NCBI GenBank assembly: GCA_030248215.1
Contig: JASANG010001901.1
Location: forward strand, 30,101-94,100
Reading direction: 5' to 3'
From: Enoplolaimus lenunculus
Taxonomy: Eukaryota; Nematoda; Enoplea; Enoplida; Thoracostomopsidae
DNA: 64,000 nt
Part shown: positions 11,901-23,600 of the stretch, piece after piece
How positions within the stretch are numbered: the first letter of the stretch is position 1
Layout: each line of letters begins with the position of its first letter
The notes under the pieces: generated by a model
Database searches by the model: none
Told to the model about the DNA's origin: nothing
The model's input: only the letters and a program-made list of their open reading frames with translations
Program-made: the position numbers and the translations under genes

Positions 11901-14900
11901 CTATCAACATTATCTAAAAATGCTCCGCTTATACACTGCAAAAAATGGTGAGTCAAATTGACTCTCTCTGAAACAGGCTTTTCCTGACTACACAAACTGA
12001 GTCAAAATTCGATTCCGTCAGACTCAAGTTCTCCTCACTGAGCGATTGACTGAGTCGAATTTGACTCTGTCGGAGTCGAATTTTGACTCAGTTTGCGTAG
12101 TCAGGAAAAGCCTATTTCGGAGAGAGTCAATTTGACTCACAATCTTTGCAGTGTAGTTCAATTTACAGGTTTATTGCATGTGACAGCAACCCCTCTTTAA
12201 ATAAAAGATGAGTCAGCCAAAAACGCAAAGCCCGATGCATGGGCGTAGCCGAGATTTTCGTTTAGGGGATGAGTCACCATTGAGTCCCTTATGGCTAAGG
12301 AACCGCAGCACAGCAGCCATATACTGCAGTTGTGTATTGCGCAAAGTCGGACGACTAGTATCAACTACTTTAAACCTAAATTTCTGTAAGTTTTACCTGA
12401 ATAAAATGTATCGCAATATTTGTTGCATTCAAGCCTTGTAAATTTGGATTTTCGTTATAACTTTTTGACGAAATCAGAGTGTGATATGTAAACAAATAAC
12501 TGTCACGTGTCGACATTGCACAACATAATCCGAGCATTGCAATTGCAATCGATACAAGGATTGGCAGTCCGGATCGGGCGCTGGCGTAAACCAAAATTGC
12601 AGAAAATACAGCTTAAAAGTAGAAAAGTACAATTTATAGAGCAATAACACTTGGACAGGCGTCACAAATAATGGTTTTTATTGTGAACCTCGTTTTAACA
12701 TTTTATGCAACTTCATATCTGCACAACTAATGACATCATATTCAGATCTTTAAGATCCTATAGCTCAGTGGTCATCGTAAACGCCTCCCACCCGTGAGAT
12801 TGGGAATCGAATCTTACCTTGAAATTACATCTCATATAAAAGTGAAAATATTCATGTGAGAAAGTGTTAATAATAAATTCCTACTTAGTATCTATATTAA
12901 CCCTTTCACTCGTAGTGTATACTATGAGCAACTAAATACAATAATGCACGAGCAATACACACACTGTGAGCAGTGTTTTACATTTATAACATATATGCGC
13001 AGTGCATAATCTCAACAAGACGTGAGAACCCCCTCGGGCTCGAGACTCCTATAGCTGAGTGGTCATCGCAAACGCCTCCCACCCGAGAGACTGGGGATAG
13101 AATTTTACCTTGAAATTACATCTCATATGAAATTGAATATAATATTCATGTGAGAAAGGGTTAATAAACGCTCTTCCGTTGCTAATTTTGGCGTTTATCT
13201 AACGCCGGCGTCTACCCAAAAATGGTCTCATAACGGTTTTAGAAAATATGAACTTACAAACTACAGGTAACGGTGTGAAATCAAGCTTGTAAAGAAAGAA
13301 TATTCCTACTGCAAGAACTTCCACCAACGCAAACGTGACAGCTGTAAATAACAAAATTGTTAACATCAGCGACAAACGAATATGACTGTCATTATTTGCA
13401 ATTGTACTTACACTGTAAAAAATGGTGAGTCAAATTGACTCTCTCGGAAATAGGTTGCTTCTCCTGACTACACAAACTGTCGAGACAAATTCGACTCCGC
13501 CAGAGTCAAACGTGTGACATAATGAGTCGAATTTGACTCTGGTGGAATCGAATTTGACTCAGTTTGCGTAGTCAGGAAAAACAGCCTATTTCCGAGAGAG
13601 TCCAATTTGACTCACCATTTTTTGCAGTGTACGCTCATTCATTTTGGTACTTGTTCAATTTCACTCATTACAGTAAATTTGATAGAGGTCAAACGTTTCC
13701 CTCCACTCAAGTATTTCATATTTTACTAAGCCTAAGCATACGCTTAATAGGCTGAGGGTTACAATTATAGATTGAGGTTTAGGCTAAACCTGAGCGTTAA
13801 TTGTAAACCTCACACACAACCAATGGACCGTATTCTCAAGTGTATGTAGCACCTATCCCCAGTTGGTGATAGGTCTTGTAAATGTTCAAACCAGCAAAAA
13901 TATTGACGCTCAAAGTTCAGCACATTTTTCTCATACGATTTTCTCTACTGTATGAATTTTGAGTTCAATAAACTGCGATAGTACATTTGAAAACCTATTA
14001 CTAACTGATGATAGTTGCTGTACACGTTTGAGAGTATACGAGACTAGCTCTCAGCTTTAATACTCCAGTTATTGCGTGCGGGTGAATGGGTAGTTGGGAC
14101 AGTAAAACCAAGTGCCCGTTTTGTCCTTTTGAAATAAGCCAAACAACGCCTAAACTATATAGTGAAGAATATACAAGCTAAAATACGTTCAAACTGAATA
14201 AGCTAATTTTCATATTGTGTATCAGTCTGAAATACTAAAAACAAACCACAAAAATACTTGCCAATGATTGGTTGCGCAACGATAAAACACATAAACATTC
14301 GGCGAGATTTATTCAACGCAAAATCAATCATTGGAGTCCGATCGGTTGATACAACGCGAACAAATTTCATCAACGAATACATCGATATCACAGTTTCAAC
14401 AATGTACAACACTGACAGCGCACCGGCAAGAAATACTTTGGTATCGAATGGAAACGCGTTTCCGCTGAATCCAACGGAATGTTGGAATACGACGTAGAGA
14501 ACGCTAGAATTTATAAGCAACCTTTTTTGAATATTTTGCCATTTACCACATATGAGTATACTATGAGCAACTAAAGTGGAGAAATTGTATACGCGTAATA
14601 AACACGTTGACGCGGTGCAAGAGGTGGGCCGGGGGGGGGGGGTGGTTTCAGATCCTTAAAAATTTGGGCCTCACGTGGTAATTGGGAGTTGGGTACACGC
14701 CTGCATACATAATGCCCATGCGATAGCGATCCGAGTAAGAGGGAGTGGGTAATCGAGGCGTCCTCATTTTGAACTCAATACGAGCCTGTATCCCTAATAA
14801 GACTCCGTATCCGGATACAGTTACTGAACCCTAATTAGAGTCCATAAATGTCTATCATCCCTGATTGTAGTGCATAAATGACTCCAGGGCCAAATAAAGT

Positions 14901-17900
14901 CAGTGTTTGGCAATTATTACGAGTATAAGCAGTACCAATGCTCCGCATTAAGCGATTGCACCCTCAGGTTCCAGCGTCACAGTCACGTAGTCGATCTGGG
15001 CGGTCAACCGCTTCCTATTCGAGAGCAGCAGCATTTAGATCAAAGATTGGAATTAAATCTCAGGTGAAATTGAAAATATTCATGAATTGAGATACACACT
15101 ACCGCTAACGTGCAAATCAGACCTGGCATTATATTAAATGTATTAGTAATACAAAACTGTGAATTCTCATGTAGTTTATCCAAAGATTTATTACCGTTCG
15201 TGGTAGTACGGCAGCAGACATGAAGATGATTACGAGACTACAGCAAGCAGATCCTATCATATATTCTTACGTTATTCAATAATTTCAGTAAAAATTAGAA
15301 AAAACTAAAATGTTAAAAGCAAAATTGAACAGAAAAAATACAAAAAAGATGAATATTTAAAAATGAACAAAAATGCAAAAAAAGATAAATATTTAAAAAT
15401 GAGAAAAAATGCAAAAAAGATGAATATTTAAAAATGAGAAAAAATGCAAAAACGATTAATATTTAAAAATGAAGAAAAATGCAAAAAAGATGAATATTTG
15501 AAAATGAGGAAAAATGCAAAAAAGATGAATATTTAAAATGAGGGAAAATGCGAGAAAGATTAATATTTAAAAATGACTAAAAACGCAAAAAATGAATATT
15601 AAAAAATGACTAAAAATGCAAACAGGATGAATGTTTAAAAATGAGGAAAAATGCAAAAAAAGATGAATATTTAAAAATGAGGAAAAATGCAAAAAAGATG
15701 AATGTTTAAAAATGAGGAAAAATGCAAAAAAAGATGAATATTTAAAAATGAGTAAAAATGCAAAAAAAGATGAATATTTAAAAATGAGTAAAAATGCAAT
15801 TAAAAATGAATATTTAAAAATGTTAACCTCATCGGATAAGCACTATAATATAACGAAACAAGCATCGAAGCAGCATTCAGCACAATTGCGCTCATTAGCA
15901 AAGGCGGTGATCCACGATGTGTTGTGGTCATTTGAATACCGCCTGAGCAAACGATAACAAGGCCGTGGCAGAGTATTTCGGCAGTTGGAAGCGTATGAAT
16001 ATTGATCATTTGGCCCTGAATGCGTAAACAGCTGTGGCAGATGCAATAAAGGTAATTATATTTTTGATTTGATGCAGTTTTCACAATATCATGTGTACAC
16101 CAGGTAACTTTTTGAAAAGTATTTGCTGGCTACTGAGGAATATAAAAACTACAGTAACCGGTGCGTTATCGTCAAAATATTGCACTTTAAGGCCGATGGA
16201 TACAAAAGAAACCACTAAAGTACCCAATCACATTAAAGTATTTAAATTTTCGTTATCCAAAACAGTGAAACCACAAAGTTTTGGTAAAATGAACCCAAAA
16301 CAGTTTCAGTAACCAATACGCGTCGCAGCGGTGGATCCCAGAAAGCCAATGGATATATCATGGCTATCAACCCTGCCGTGCTGAAAATTTCCCAAATTAA
16401 ATTGTAATATCTGATGCTATACAATAGTTTTTGAGCTTGAAACCTATTTCGATATTACAGACGAATTCCAAATTTCCACGTCTTCGACGCAAATAGTCAA
16501 TCTTTCTAAAAATTTGCTAGAAACACGTTTAAAAATGTAAAATTTTAGAACATGAGAAACACTTCAACATTTTCTAGAACTTACACATAAACTTTAATTT
16601 AATAAATAGAACGTCAAACTTAAGCTAACCTTGAAGAGAGCTTCGATCCCTATCCAAGAGCCAGAAACCATGATGCCTAAGCATATCTGAACGAACCCAA
16701 TTATTGACAGTTTAAGCCGGTGCTTGTCCATACGCAAATGATAGCCGTAATTTCGGGCAGCGAGTTGCAAAGCCGCTCTGTAAACAAAGATTAAACACAA
16801 AAGTTGCCAAATAAATTTCAATTAAACGAAAAAAATTGTAGACATTTTTCAGTCAAAGAAATCCCGTCGAAAAATAAATTGTAAACTATCAAATATCGAC
16901 GTTAAACCGTGTTTCTCGATTCACTCGCAGTAATTGGTGAAATAAACTTTACTCCCAGATTTTACTTTTTTCTTTAATTTATTAAAAAATGACCAATAAA
17001 AATTTGTTCAGGTTGTCTAAAACCCGCTCAGCAAATCATTTACCGCATCAAAAAGATCGAAAACACAGCTGATAACAAACCAATCGTCGCTATCGCAATA
17101 TTGATATCACCAATCGGCTTTGCGCTTCCGAACTGTGACTCTTTTTCATTGGTCACTTGTTGATTTTTTGTTTCAGGGTATAAATCAGCAATCAGCTGTC
17201 GTTCGTAGTGTAAATCTTTTCGTCGAAAATGTACATTAACCACGTGAATGATAAATGTTGTAATGCCCATCGCAATTGAAACTGAAGATAGCGTTATTGT
17301 TGCTGTAAGGTAAGTCAAACACGAGTTTGATGCCAAGCTTAGAGCAACAATTCCGGTCCATAGTACGATTGTGTTTGTCCATTTATTTTCGACCTATAAA
17401 TTATAAAAATATCATAGCTATTAAAATTAAAATTTAAATTTAGCTAAATCCACAACTTAAACAAAACTGGATATTGGCTTTGACGCAAAAGTTGAACATT
17501 GAGGCTTGCGCTATACTTGACGTCCGGCACCGTCCTCCACTGTGCGGTATCGTACGTGGTCGGTCACCCGCACGGCGCTGTCCGTCACCGTCCGCCACCA
17601 TACGAGTTTTTTGCGTACGAATCGCACGGTGACGGACCGCGGCGTGCGAGTGACGTACGGCGCCGTACGAGTGACGGACGGCGCCGTACGGATGACGGAC
17701 GTCGCCGTACGGATGACGGACGGCGCCGTACGGGTGACGGACGGCGCCGTACGGGTGACGGACGGCGCCGTATGGGTGACAGACGTTGCCGGACGGCACC
17801 GTGCGGGTAACGGACGGCACTGCACGTCACCAAAAGTATAGCGCAACCCTTATTGTAGTTCGCCGGCATAACAGGTGAGTTAGCCTATACTTAAAGTTTT

Positions 17901-18454
17901 AAATTTGATAAATCCTGTATGTATAATATATAAGGTATTCGGTCGTTTGAAACAAACATCAAACAGTACCGTAAAATTTGTCATTTAAATGAGATTTGTT
18001 CTTGTAAATTTAAAAATAATGTATTTTAGAATACGATTGCAAATATACGGAGTATAGTTAAGCACTATTGTGCTTGGACAAAATCATTTTACTCAAATTC
18101 AAACTTATTTACAAAAAACTTTTAAAATATTTTGTTTCGTCAAATTTTTATCTTTGCCTGCCCCAATGCCCCGTGTAAACTCACCTGAAAACTTTGACGC
18201 GTTTCAAAAAATGGCAAATAAACAAAACTTGCAGCACCGCAAGCGATTGTTGCTAATCCGAGCAAAACTGCAGCAAATCCACAAAAAATCAGCCACAGCT
18301 TTGACTGGCCATATCGTAAGCGTCGTTGGGTACAACGAGCAGTTGAGTTTACTACAGTATCACTTTCGTCATTAATGTCTGCAGACGCAAACCCATTACT
18401 GGGTGCAACTATTCGGTGAGTGTCTTCTGACGTATCAAGTTCTAATCGTTCCAT
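8983..18454 (-). CDS. Multi-module tetraspan membrane protein, 12 exons, about 834 aa
   Basis: Exons in transcript order: 18185-18454, 17044-17393, 16620(or 16630)-16777, 16295-16435, 16109-16214, 15828-16031, 14247-14503, 13258-13341, 12397-12611, 11681-11785, 10651-10816, 8983-9431. Phases close to 2505 nt. The exon 3/4/5/6 junctions are the least certain (weak donors). The N-terminus (about 45 residues) looks cytoplasmic. A first-helix motif of the form (I/V)GxxQxxLGxxxxxxG recurs: GFAAVLLGLATIACG, GFVQICLGIMVSGSWIG, FIVAQPIIGKYF, GMVQVTLGVAVTVIG. Each is followed by more hydrophobic segments, giving four or five units of up to four helices. Units are fused within single exons (exons 3 and 7 hold the last helix of one unit and the first of the next), so these are not separate genes. 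The last exon has Asn-glycosylation sequons (NLT, NET, NLS) between helices and a 50-residue acidic tail. The helix spacing recalls MS4A/CD20-like proteins, but homology is inference. Function unknown. Confidence 0.75.
9476..9834. mobile_element. Family C element carrying a nested family A element
   Basis: Outer ends GGCCAGCG and CATTGGCC are flanked by perfect 8-bp duplications AAAATGTG (9468-9475 and 9835-9842). The inner element occupies 9532-9730. It sits about 45 bp upstream of the last exon of the multi-tetraspan gene. Confidence 0.8.
9532..9730. mobile_element. CACTGCAAAAAATGG family palindromic element (A)
   Basis: It is a near-complete palindrome with ends CACTGCAAAAAA and TTTTTTGCAGTG and GACTC/GAGTC steps inside. 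It is inserted into the surrounding family C element. Confidence 0.8.
9932..10153. mobile_element. Family A palindromic element
   Basis: Ends CACTGCAAAAAATGG and CCATTTTTTGTAGTG, with GAGTCAAATTGACTC and CCGAAATAGG in the arms. It lies in an intron of the multi-tetraspan gene. Confidence 0.85.
10366..10635. mobile_element. TTAACCCTTT family element (D) with tRNA-Gly-like box
   Basis: It is bounded by TTAA on both sides, with CCCTTT and AAAGGG ends. The centre (about 10515-10585) has TATAGTTGAGTGG and CGCCTCCCACTCG, matching a tRNA-Gly A box and anticodon arm. Confidence 0.75.
10857..11040. mobile_element. Telomere-like family C element with perfect 8-bp duplication
   Basis: Ends GGCCAATGTTAC and GTAACATGGGCC, flanked by GCCAGTCG at 10849-10856 and 11041-11048. 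The interior is a run of CCTAAG hexamers. It is 41 bp upstream of the acceptor of the 10651-10816 exon. Confidence 0.85.
11933..12155. mobile_element. Family A palindromic element, TA-flanked
   Basis: Palindromic arms with CACTGCAAAAAATGG at the left end, flanked by TA on both sides, as expected for Tc1/mariner-type target duplication. Confidence 0.85.
12755..12873. repeat. Family D fragment with tRNA-Gly-like box
   Basis: TATAGCTCAGTGGTCATCG (A box), CGCCTCCCACCCG (anticodon arm) and GGGAATCGAATC (B box) are present, followed by the right end ATTCATGTGAGAAAG. The left end is missing. Confidence 0.65.
12897..13164. mobile_element. Family D element with tRNA-Gly-like box
   Basis: TTAACCCTTTCACTC and GTGAGAAAGGGTTAA ends with TTAA on each side. 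The tRNA-like part is at about 13045-13112: TATAGCTGAGTGG, CGCCTCCCACCCG, GACTGGGGAT. Confidence 0.8.
13411..13629. mobile_element. Family A palindromic element, TA-flanked
   Basis: CACTGTAAAAAATGG and CCATTTTTTGCAGTG inverted ends with TA flanks. It lies 69 bp upstream of the acceptor of the 13258-13341 exon. Confidence 0.85.
13831..14036. repeat. TATTCTCAAGTGTATGTAGC inverted-repeat element
   Basis: The left end TATTCTCAAGTGTATGTAG and right end TGTACACGTTTGAGAGTATA form imperfect inverted repeats. A second copy is at about 25950-26150. Confidence 0.6.
14719..14910. repeat. TACTGTA/CCGAATAAGAGGG family fragment (E)
   Basis: TCCGAGTAAGAGGGAGTGGG and the following CCTAATAAGACTCCGTA steps match one half of the ~450-bp elements at 26638, 29405 and 51490. 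Confidence 0.5.
15330..15825 (+). repeat. Tandem array, about 14 copies of a 35-bp unit
   Basis: The unit is roughly GATGAATATTTAAAAATGAG followed by GAAAAATGCAAAAAA, with small variants. The array ends within a few bases of the 15828-16031 exon of the multi-tetraspan gene, so its reverse complement starts just inside that exon's downstream intron. Confidence 0.85.
16082..16115. repeat. Solo end of the CACAATATC...CCAGGTAAC element
   Basis: This matches the left end of the element at 60954-61154 almost base for base. On the minus strand it supplies the GTTACC that I use as the donor of the 16109-16214 exon. Confidence 0.5.
17505..17850. repeat. GC-rich element (I) with a 21-bp palindromic tandem array
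   Basis: Outer ends TTGCGCTATACTTGACGTC and GACGTC-like ACGTCACCAAAAGTATAGCG are inverted. The core (17640-17800) repeats about eight times GACGGACGGCGCCGTACGGG-type units, themselves palindromic around GGCGCC. It is strikingly GC-rich against an AT-rich background and lies in intron 1 of the multi-tetraspan gene. Confidence 0.8.
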
Positions 18455-19261
18455 ATTGAAATAGATTTTAGTGCAAAAATGTTCAATTTATATTGAAAAT
18501 AAGATTGTGAGCATATATAAATTGAATGAAATGGTTACACGTCAGCAGTATGAACAGTTGCGGTGTTAACTTTCTTTTTTCATTTTTGACAAAATTATAT
18601 TTAATTTAGTTTATTTTCTACATTATTTTAGTTCTTTTTTTATTAATTATTCATTATCGATTAATAACACTGGTATGGTATCTAAAACAGGCTCAAATCC
18701 TGCTGTTGTTATATAAGCAACTTGACGGTGCAATTGTTTGCAAAACCGCTTGTTTTTGTACAAAAATTGTAGTGCGGCTTGTGTAAAATAGGTTTAATAA
18801 GTTTTAGATTTACATAATTTTTTAATAGAATTTTATTTCATTTGAAATTGAAGTTTGAAATGTTTTGATTTGTACATCAATTACATTTCAAATAATGTAA
18901 GATTTTAGGTTAATTCAAAACAAAAAAGACAAAAAAACTAGCGAAGTTTTGTCAAAAATCATAAAATAGTTGTAAAATATATTTATTTTACATAAAATAT
19001 TCGACGCAATAAAGTATAATATTAAACAATGCGCAAAAGTAAAAGTTATTTGTGAAAAATATAAACTTTGCAAAAAGACCTTGGGATCTGTTATTTTGTA
19101 TTACAAAAATTATATCAAATTTACAGATAAAATACGCAATTGAATGCAAAACTGCTAACAGGCATTTTTATATGTAATCGATATTAAACAGTAGAAAAAT
19201 GTAGATATGTCAAAGTAATGTTTAAAATACGTTTTAACAATTCATAGGGTTGTTTTGAGTA

Positions 19262-19335
19262 GTAAGCCTAAACCTAAGCCTAAGCCTAACCTTAAGCCTA
19301 AGCCTAAGCCTAAGCTTAAGCCTAACCTTGCCTAT
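19262..19335 (+). repeat. Interstitial telomere-like (CCTAAG)n array
   Basis: About twelve CCTAAG/CCTAAC hexamers (TTAGGC on the other strand) occur without the family C ends. TTAGGC is the nematode telomere repeat. Confidence 0.85.
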
Positions 19336-20436
19336 TAAATGACTTAAAAATCAAGTTTGTTTTGAAGAATTAGAATCCGCTTATATGCAGACATAACCGA
19401 TTTTTGTTTTTAAATAAAGTTTTCGCGTTAACTCTGCCTTACGTTTAAAAACTTAAGCAATTTTGATAAATAATTTCGAAAATTGAAATTTCTGTCCCTG
19501 CGACTGGTGAAAATTTGATCACAATTTAAAGAATTATTTTTGCTAACACTTTGCAATCAACAAAATAGCGTTACTTTAAGTATGACATGAGTGTATATAC
19601 ATACATGTATAAATATATATTGCTACAATACTAAGGATAATTTTTGCCATTAAGCGACTAATATTAGTTTTTTGAATTGTGAAGATTAAAATTTTGACTT
19701 AATTTATATTTCGGACAAGCCAATGTCGGAAACAGTCACTTTGAGTCACAATTTTTAGCAACGTATATATAAATTACGCCAAAATTTTAATCTTCACAAT
19801 GCAAAAGCTAATATCAGTTGCTTACAAACAAAAATTATCCTTGGTATCGAAACAATCAACAAAATAGTTCCAATGACACGCGTAAACTATACTTTAACTA
19901 CCCAAATATCCACTACCGTAAAACTAGAAACCATCAACACACGACCCTGGAAACAACGCACACCCTAAATACGCACATGAACTCAATATATGTATAATTT
20001 AAAGCGTTAAGTAGTAGTATTTACTCGTTGGGCCTATATGCTTACGTGTCCGGAGCTGTAGCCAGAAGGGCCATGAAGACAGAGCCGTCCCAGAAAGAAT
20101 TTTTCCCACCGTAGAAAATTTTCAACCTTGCTTGTACACCGTTGAAAACCTTTTTGTGCCCCCTACAAATATAACCTCCCCCCCCTAGCAAGGTGAGCTG
20201 AGTACAGGCTTGATTCAGCAGCTTGTTCAAATAGTAGACATTTTACCTAAACCAGACCACAGGGTAATACATAAATACGCTATACGCTAGTTGTAGGTTG
20301 GCACACCTTGTCACTTGTGTACTGATATTTGAATAAGGCACGCATTTCTCATTCAGCCATACATATCATTTGCCAGACTGCTGTGAGAAAATTGTGAAAA
20401 ATTACAACTGTTAAGAGGATCAACAAACAAGTACTG

Positions 20437-20600
20437 TAGTGACCCGAATAAGAGGGTGTGGGGTAATAAGAGAGGGGTCCCCCTATGTTGAGTCCAATCA
20501 ATAGGAGTCCGTATGCCTAATAAGAGTCCGTAAGCAGTCTCGTTGTTGTTAACTTGAATCTCTTTTGATTAACTGTTACTAACAATAAAGTATTGGCGTT
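20437..20600. repeat. Family E fragment
   Basis: TACTGTAGTGACCCGAATAA is the family left end; the copy is truncated after the CCTAATAAGAGTCCGTAAG steps. Confidence 0.6.
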
Positions 20601-23027
20601 GCGTTGAAAACTTTTATTGCAACAAAATTTAATGTTGATTTTCCATCAGTGAAATACGTAAATGACCGTATATATTTTGGATATCTTTCTGGTATTTTAG
20701 TCTTGGTTCACCAACAACACTTTACGATCTCATACTCAGCAATTTGCTGTAGCAATTTTACTTGGTCAATTCATCGTTTCTAAAAGCGTTCCAAAAACAG
20801 TTGTCGCCGTTTAAAATCCACGCCGAAAAATTGATTCATTACAGAAAACTTTATTGCAAAAAGATCAAAAATAAGTAAGAACTTACATATCGGAAATATT
20901 AGCAACTGGTAATCCGTAGTTGCATACATGTGCAATACTCTCTTAAAATACACTGTGTTTTGGCGTATGTTTAGAAAGATTTGTTCAAGCAAGTCTTGTA
21001 CTTAAGTGTTGAAACTCGATTAACAATTGTGCATTCAATTCGAATACAAATTGGTTAGCCAGTTTGGGTCCGATAGGAATGACGGATCCTGGAATCCATC
21101 ATCCGCAGACGAAAATACGCGTCTCAGATTGATGCCTGCTTTAGACAATATACAAGTTATATACATGGTAAATTATACGCATAAAGCTATCAGGCTTCGT
21201 CTTATATAATAACAACACAACGAAAAAGTAAACAACAATCTTCTATCTTCAGAATTTTTCACTCAAAAGTATACAAGCAAATTTGCATATAAAATACAAA
21301 TCTGCTGAAACGCTGCTCAAAATATGTATCTGAGGCGTTCCAGCGTTAATATATACATATAGGTTAAGCGTGAAGTAATTGCTCAAATGCTCACCGTCAT
21401 GCTACTTAACAGTGGCGGTTCCAGAAATACCTGAAACGGGTATTGAGATATAATGCTGGAATAACCTCGCGAGCGAATCGAGTGGAAGAGCCAAACGCAT
21501 TTTAGTGCTAAACCTTAATACAAAATCTTAGTTTTGATCCCTGTTCGAAGGCCTGGGCCGTGGTGCCTCCTCTTGGATTCTCCAGCGCTATGTAGGTCGC
21601 AGACGGCTGACTAATAAAACAAGTCCGTGTTATGTTTCGTGCGACTTGCTTTTGTGTCTGGAGTTATCACAATAATTTATCACGGCAGCGCACCTGCGTT
21701 TATATTCATTCAGAATATTTTCTACTTTTGTAAAGGTAATAAGGTCTGCCAATAGAAACCAAGAAATAAATATTTATTTCGGCCAATCAAATCATGCCCG
21801 TAACAGTAGTGAATGCATATTCCTAAGCGTAAGCGTAAGCGGAACCATAATCTTGCTCCATGGAAGTCTGACGCGAAAGAACGGTCCGCCCTAATCTATA
21901 CATGGATATCGGATTGGACCCGAAAAACACCAAAAACAACAAACAAAAAAAAATATACTGCAGGCCGGCCTCATGGCTTGAAACAGCATCACTTGTGCGA
22001 GAATGCATATATTATTATATATATTATATATAGAATATATTACATATATAATATATATACATATATATAACATATTTATAAACTTAAACAACTTCAAAAT
22101 TAAATCTAAAAATCTCATAGTAGCATATATAATGTAATATACGCAGTCATCCAGTGCAGATAGCACTCGTTTTTCGTACGTATATGCAGTATAGTAACAG
22201 GGATTTTAGGGAATCTAAACATTTATTGTATGTAAAAGGGTTGTGGATATGCATTTTCATCTGTTGAAACAGTCAGCAAGTCGAACCGTACAGCAAGCAT
22301 CACAAGAGCCTTTATAATTTACAGTTCAAAGTCAATTTTAATAGGAAATTTTAACTTCAAATGATCACAGTTTCAATATTTCAATTCTAGTTGCCATTTC
22401 ACGGATCGGTCTCAAGATATGGCGCATACAGCTTAAATGGATGCTTATCAACCAGAATCCTGTGAATTTTATTATTCTTCAAGTGTTTGAACAGTGCTGA
22501 TACAGGCCTGTTATACGTAATTTCTGTTTTAGTCTACAATATCAACAAAAAATACCGCTAGCTATACACTAGCGAGTCTATAGTTGTCATATTAAAATCG
22601 TAAAATCCCTTCTATTATACAATTTTTCCCCATCAGAAAATTGGCACACATGTAGCATTACAGTAAAAATTGCGTTTCATAACAACTGCAAGCCCGCCCT
22701 GTTCGCGGTCAGAAATTTCTGGATCTGTCGCTGGCAGCATTATGCTAAATAAATTTCTAGAGCCGTATATAAAAGCGTAAATTTTAGAACGTTTGGGTAT
22801 CGGTGCCAAATTAGCGCCCCTGCCCCCCAAAACATCAATTCGGGGCATACGTAAAGGTGTCCAGCTTGTCAACGCTGGCCAGGTTTTTTACTGTTGTAAC
22901 CGCAGTTATAAACTTAATATCATATTTTCTCTAACAGATCAATTCAAACTATGCGATTTTGTATTGGCATTGAAAAATGTGTAATTTTTCGTTCACTTCA
23001 CACACGCCAAATATTTCGTTTATTGCG

Positions 23028-23225
23028 GCCAATGTAAGGAACAGGGGCGGAACAGTATTATAAGCATATTCTAAGCCTTAGCCTAAGCCAAAAACCTAAG
23101 CGTAAGAATGAGCATATTCCTAAGCGTAAGCCCAAACCTAAAGCTTAAACCTAAACCTAAGCGTAAGAATGAGTATATTCCTAAGCCTAAGCCTAAAGCT
23201 TAAGCCTAATTCTAAGCGTAAGAAG
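23028..23225. repeat. Telomere-like family C copy, right end lost
   Basis: GGCCAATGTAAGGAACAGGG starts a long CCTAAG-rich run with two internal repeats containing GAATGAGCATATTCC. The expected right end is missing. Confidence 0.65.
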
Positions 23226-23229
23226 GGGG

Positions 23230-23600
23230 TCTGGCGTTTGAAAAAACGTGTAAATGGGTGAAGATTTTTAACCTGCGCTGCGCTTTAGAAGCCGAACTTT
23301 TATTTTTTACCAGCAAAATGCCCGCGCAAAATTTCTTTACCCATTATTACCCACTTTTACCCGCGCAAGATTACTTTACTGTTACCCGCTTTTACTCGTA
23401 ATTATTTTTTCTTCTGCGTTAATACAATTGTGTAATTTTACAGTCCATTTTAAAATCTCAAGTTTTTCAACGCTACCTGGTTTTAAATTATTCGTGAAAA
23501 TTTTAGGCGGAATAAAACTTAACCAATATTTACCGGCATTTTGAAATTCTTTACCCGTGGGTACACGTGTCTTTTCGGTTATCCCCCAAGCCAGCGTTTG
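23230..23600. repeat. ACCCGCG-rich inverted-repeat element
   Basis: TGGCGTTTGAAAAAACGTG and CAAGCCAGCGTTTGCC lie at opposite ends, with repeated TTACCCGCGCAAAATTTCTT steps. The same steps occur at 58530-58690 and 59200-59310. Confidence 0.5.

Noticed and set aside
15330-15825. Regularly spaced repeat as a CRISPR array
   Set aside because: Units are contiguous without unique spacers and the genome is eukaryotic.
17440-17869. Several overlapping Arg/Thr/Pro-rich frames on both strands
   Set aside because: They are translations of the GC-rich 21-bp tandem array in every frame.
22010-22080. (TATA)-rich stretch as a promoter
   Set aside because: It is a long AT-alternating low-complexity run with no gene start nearby.
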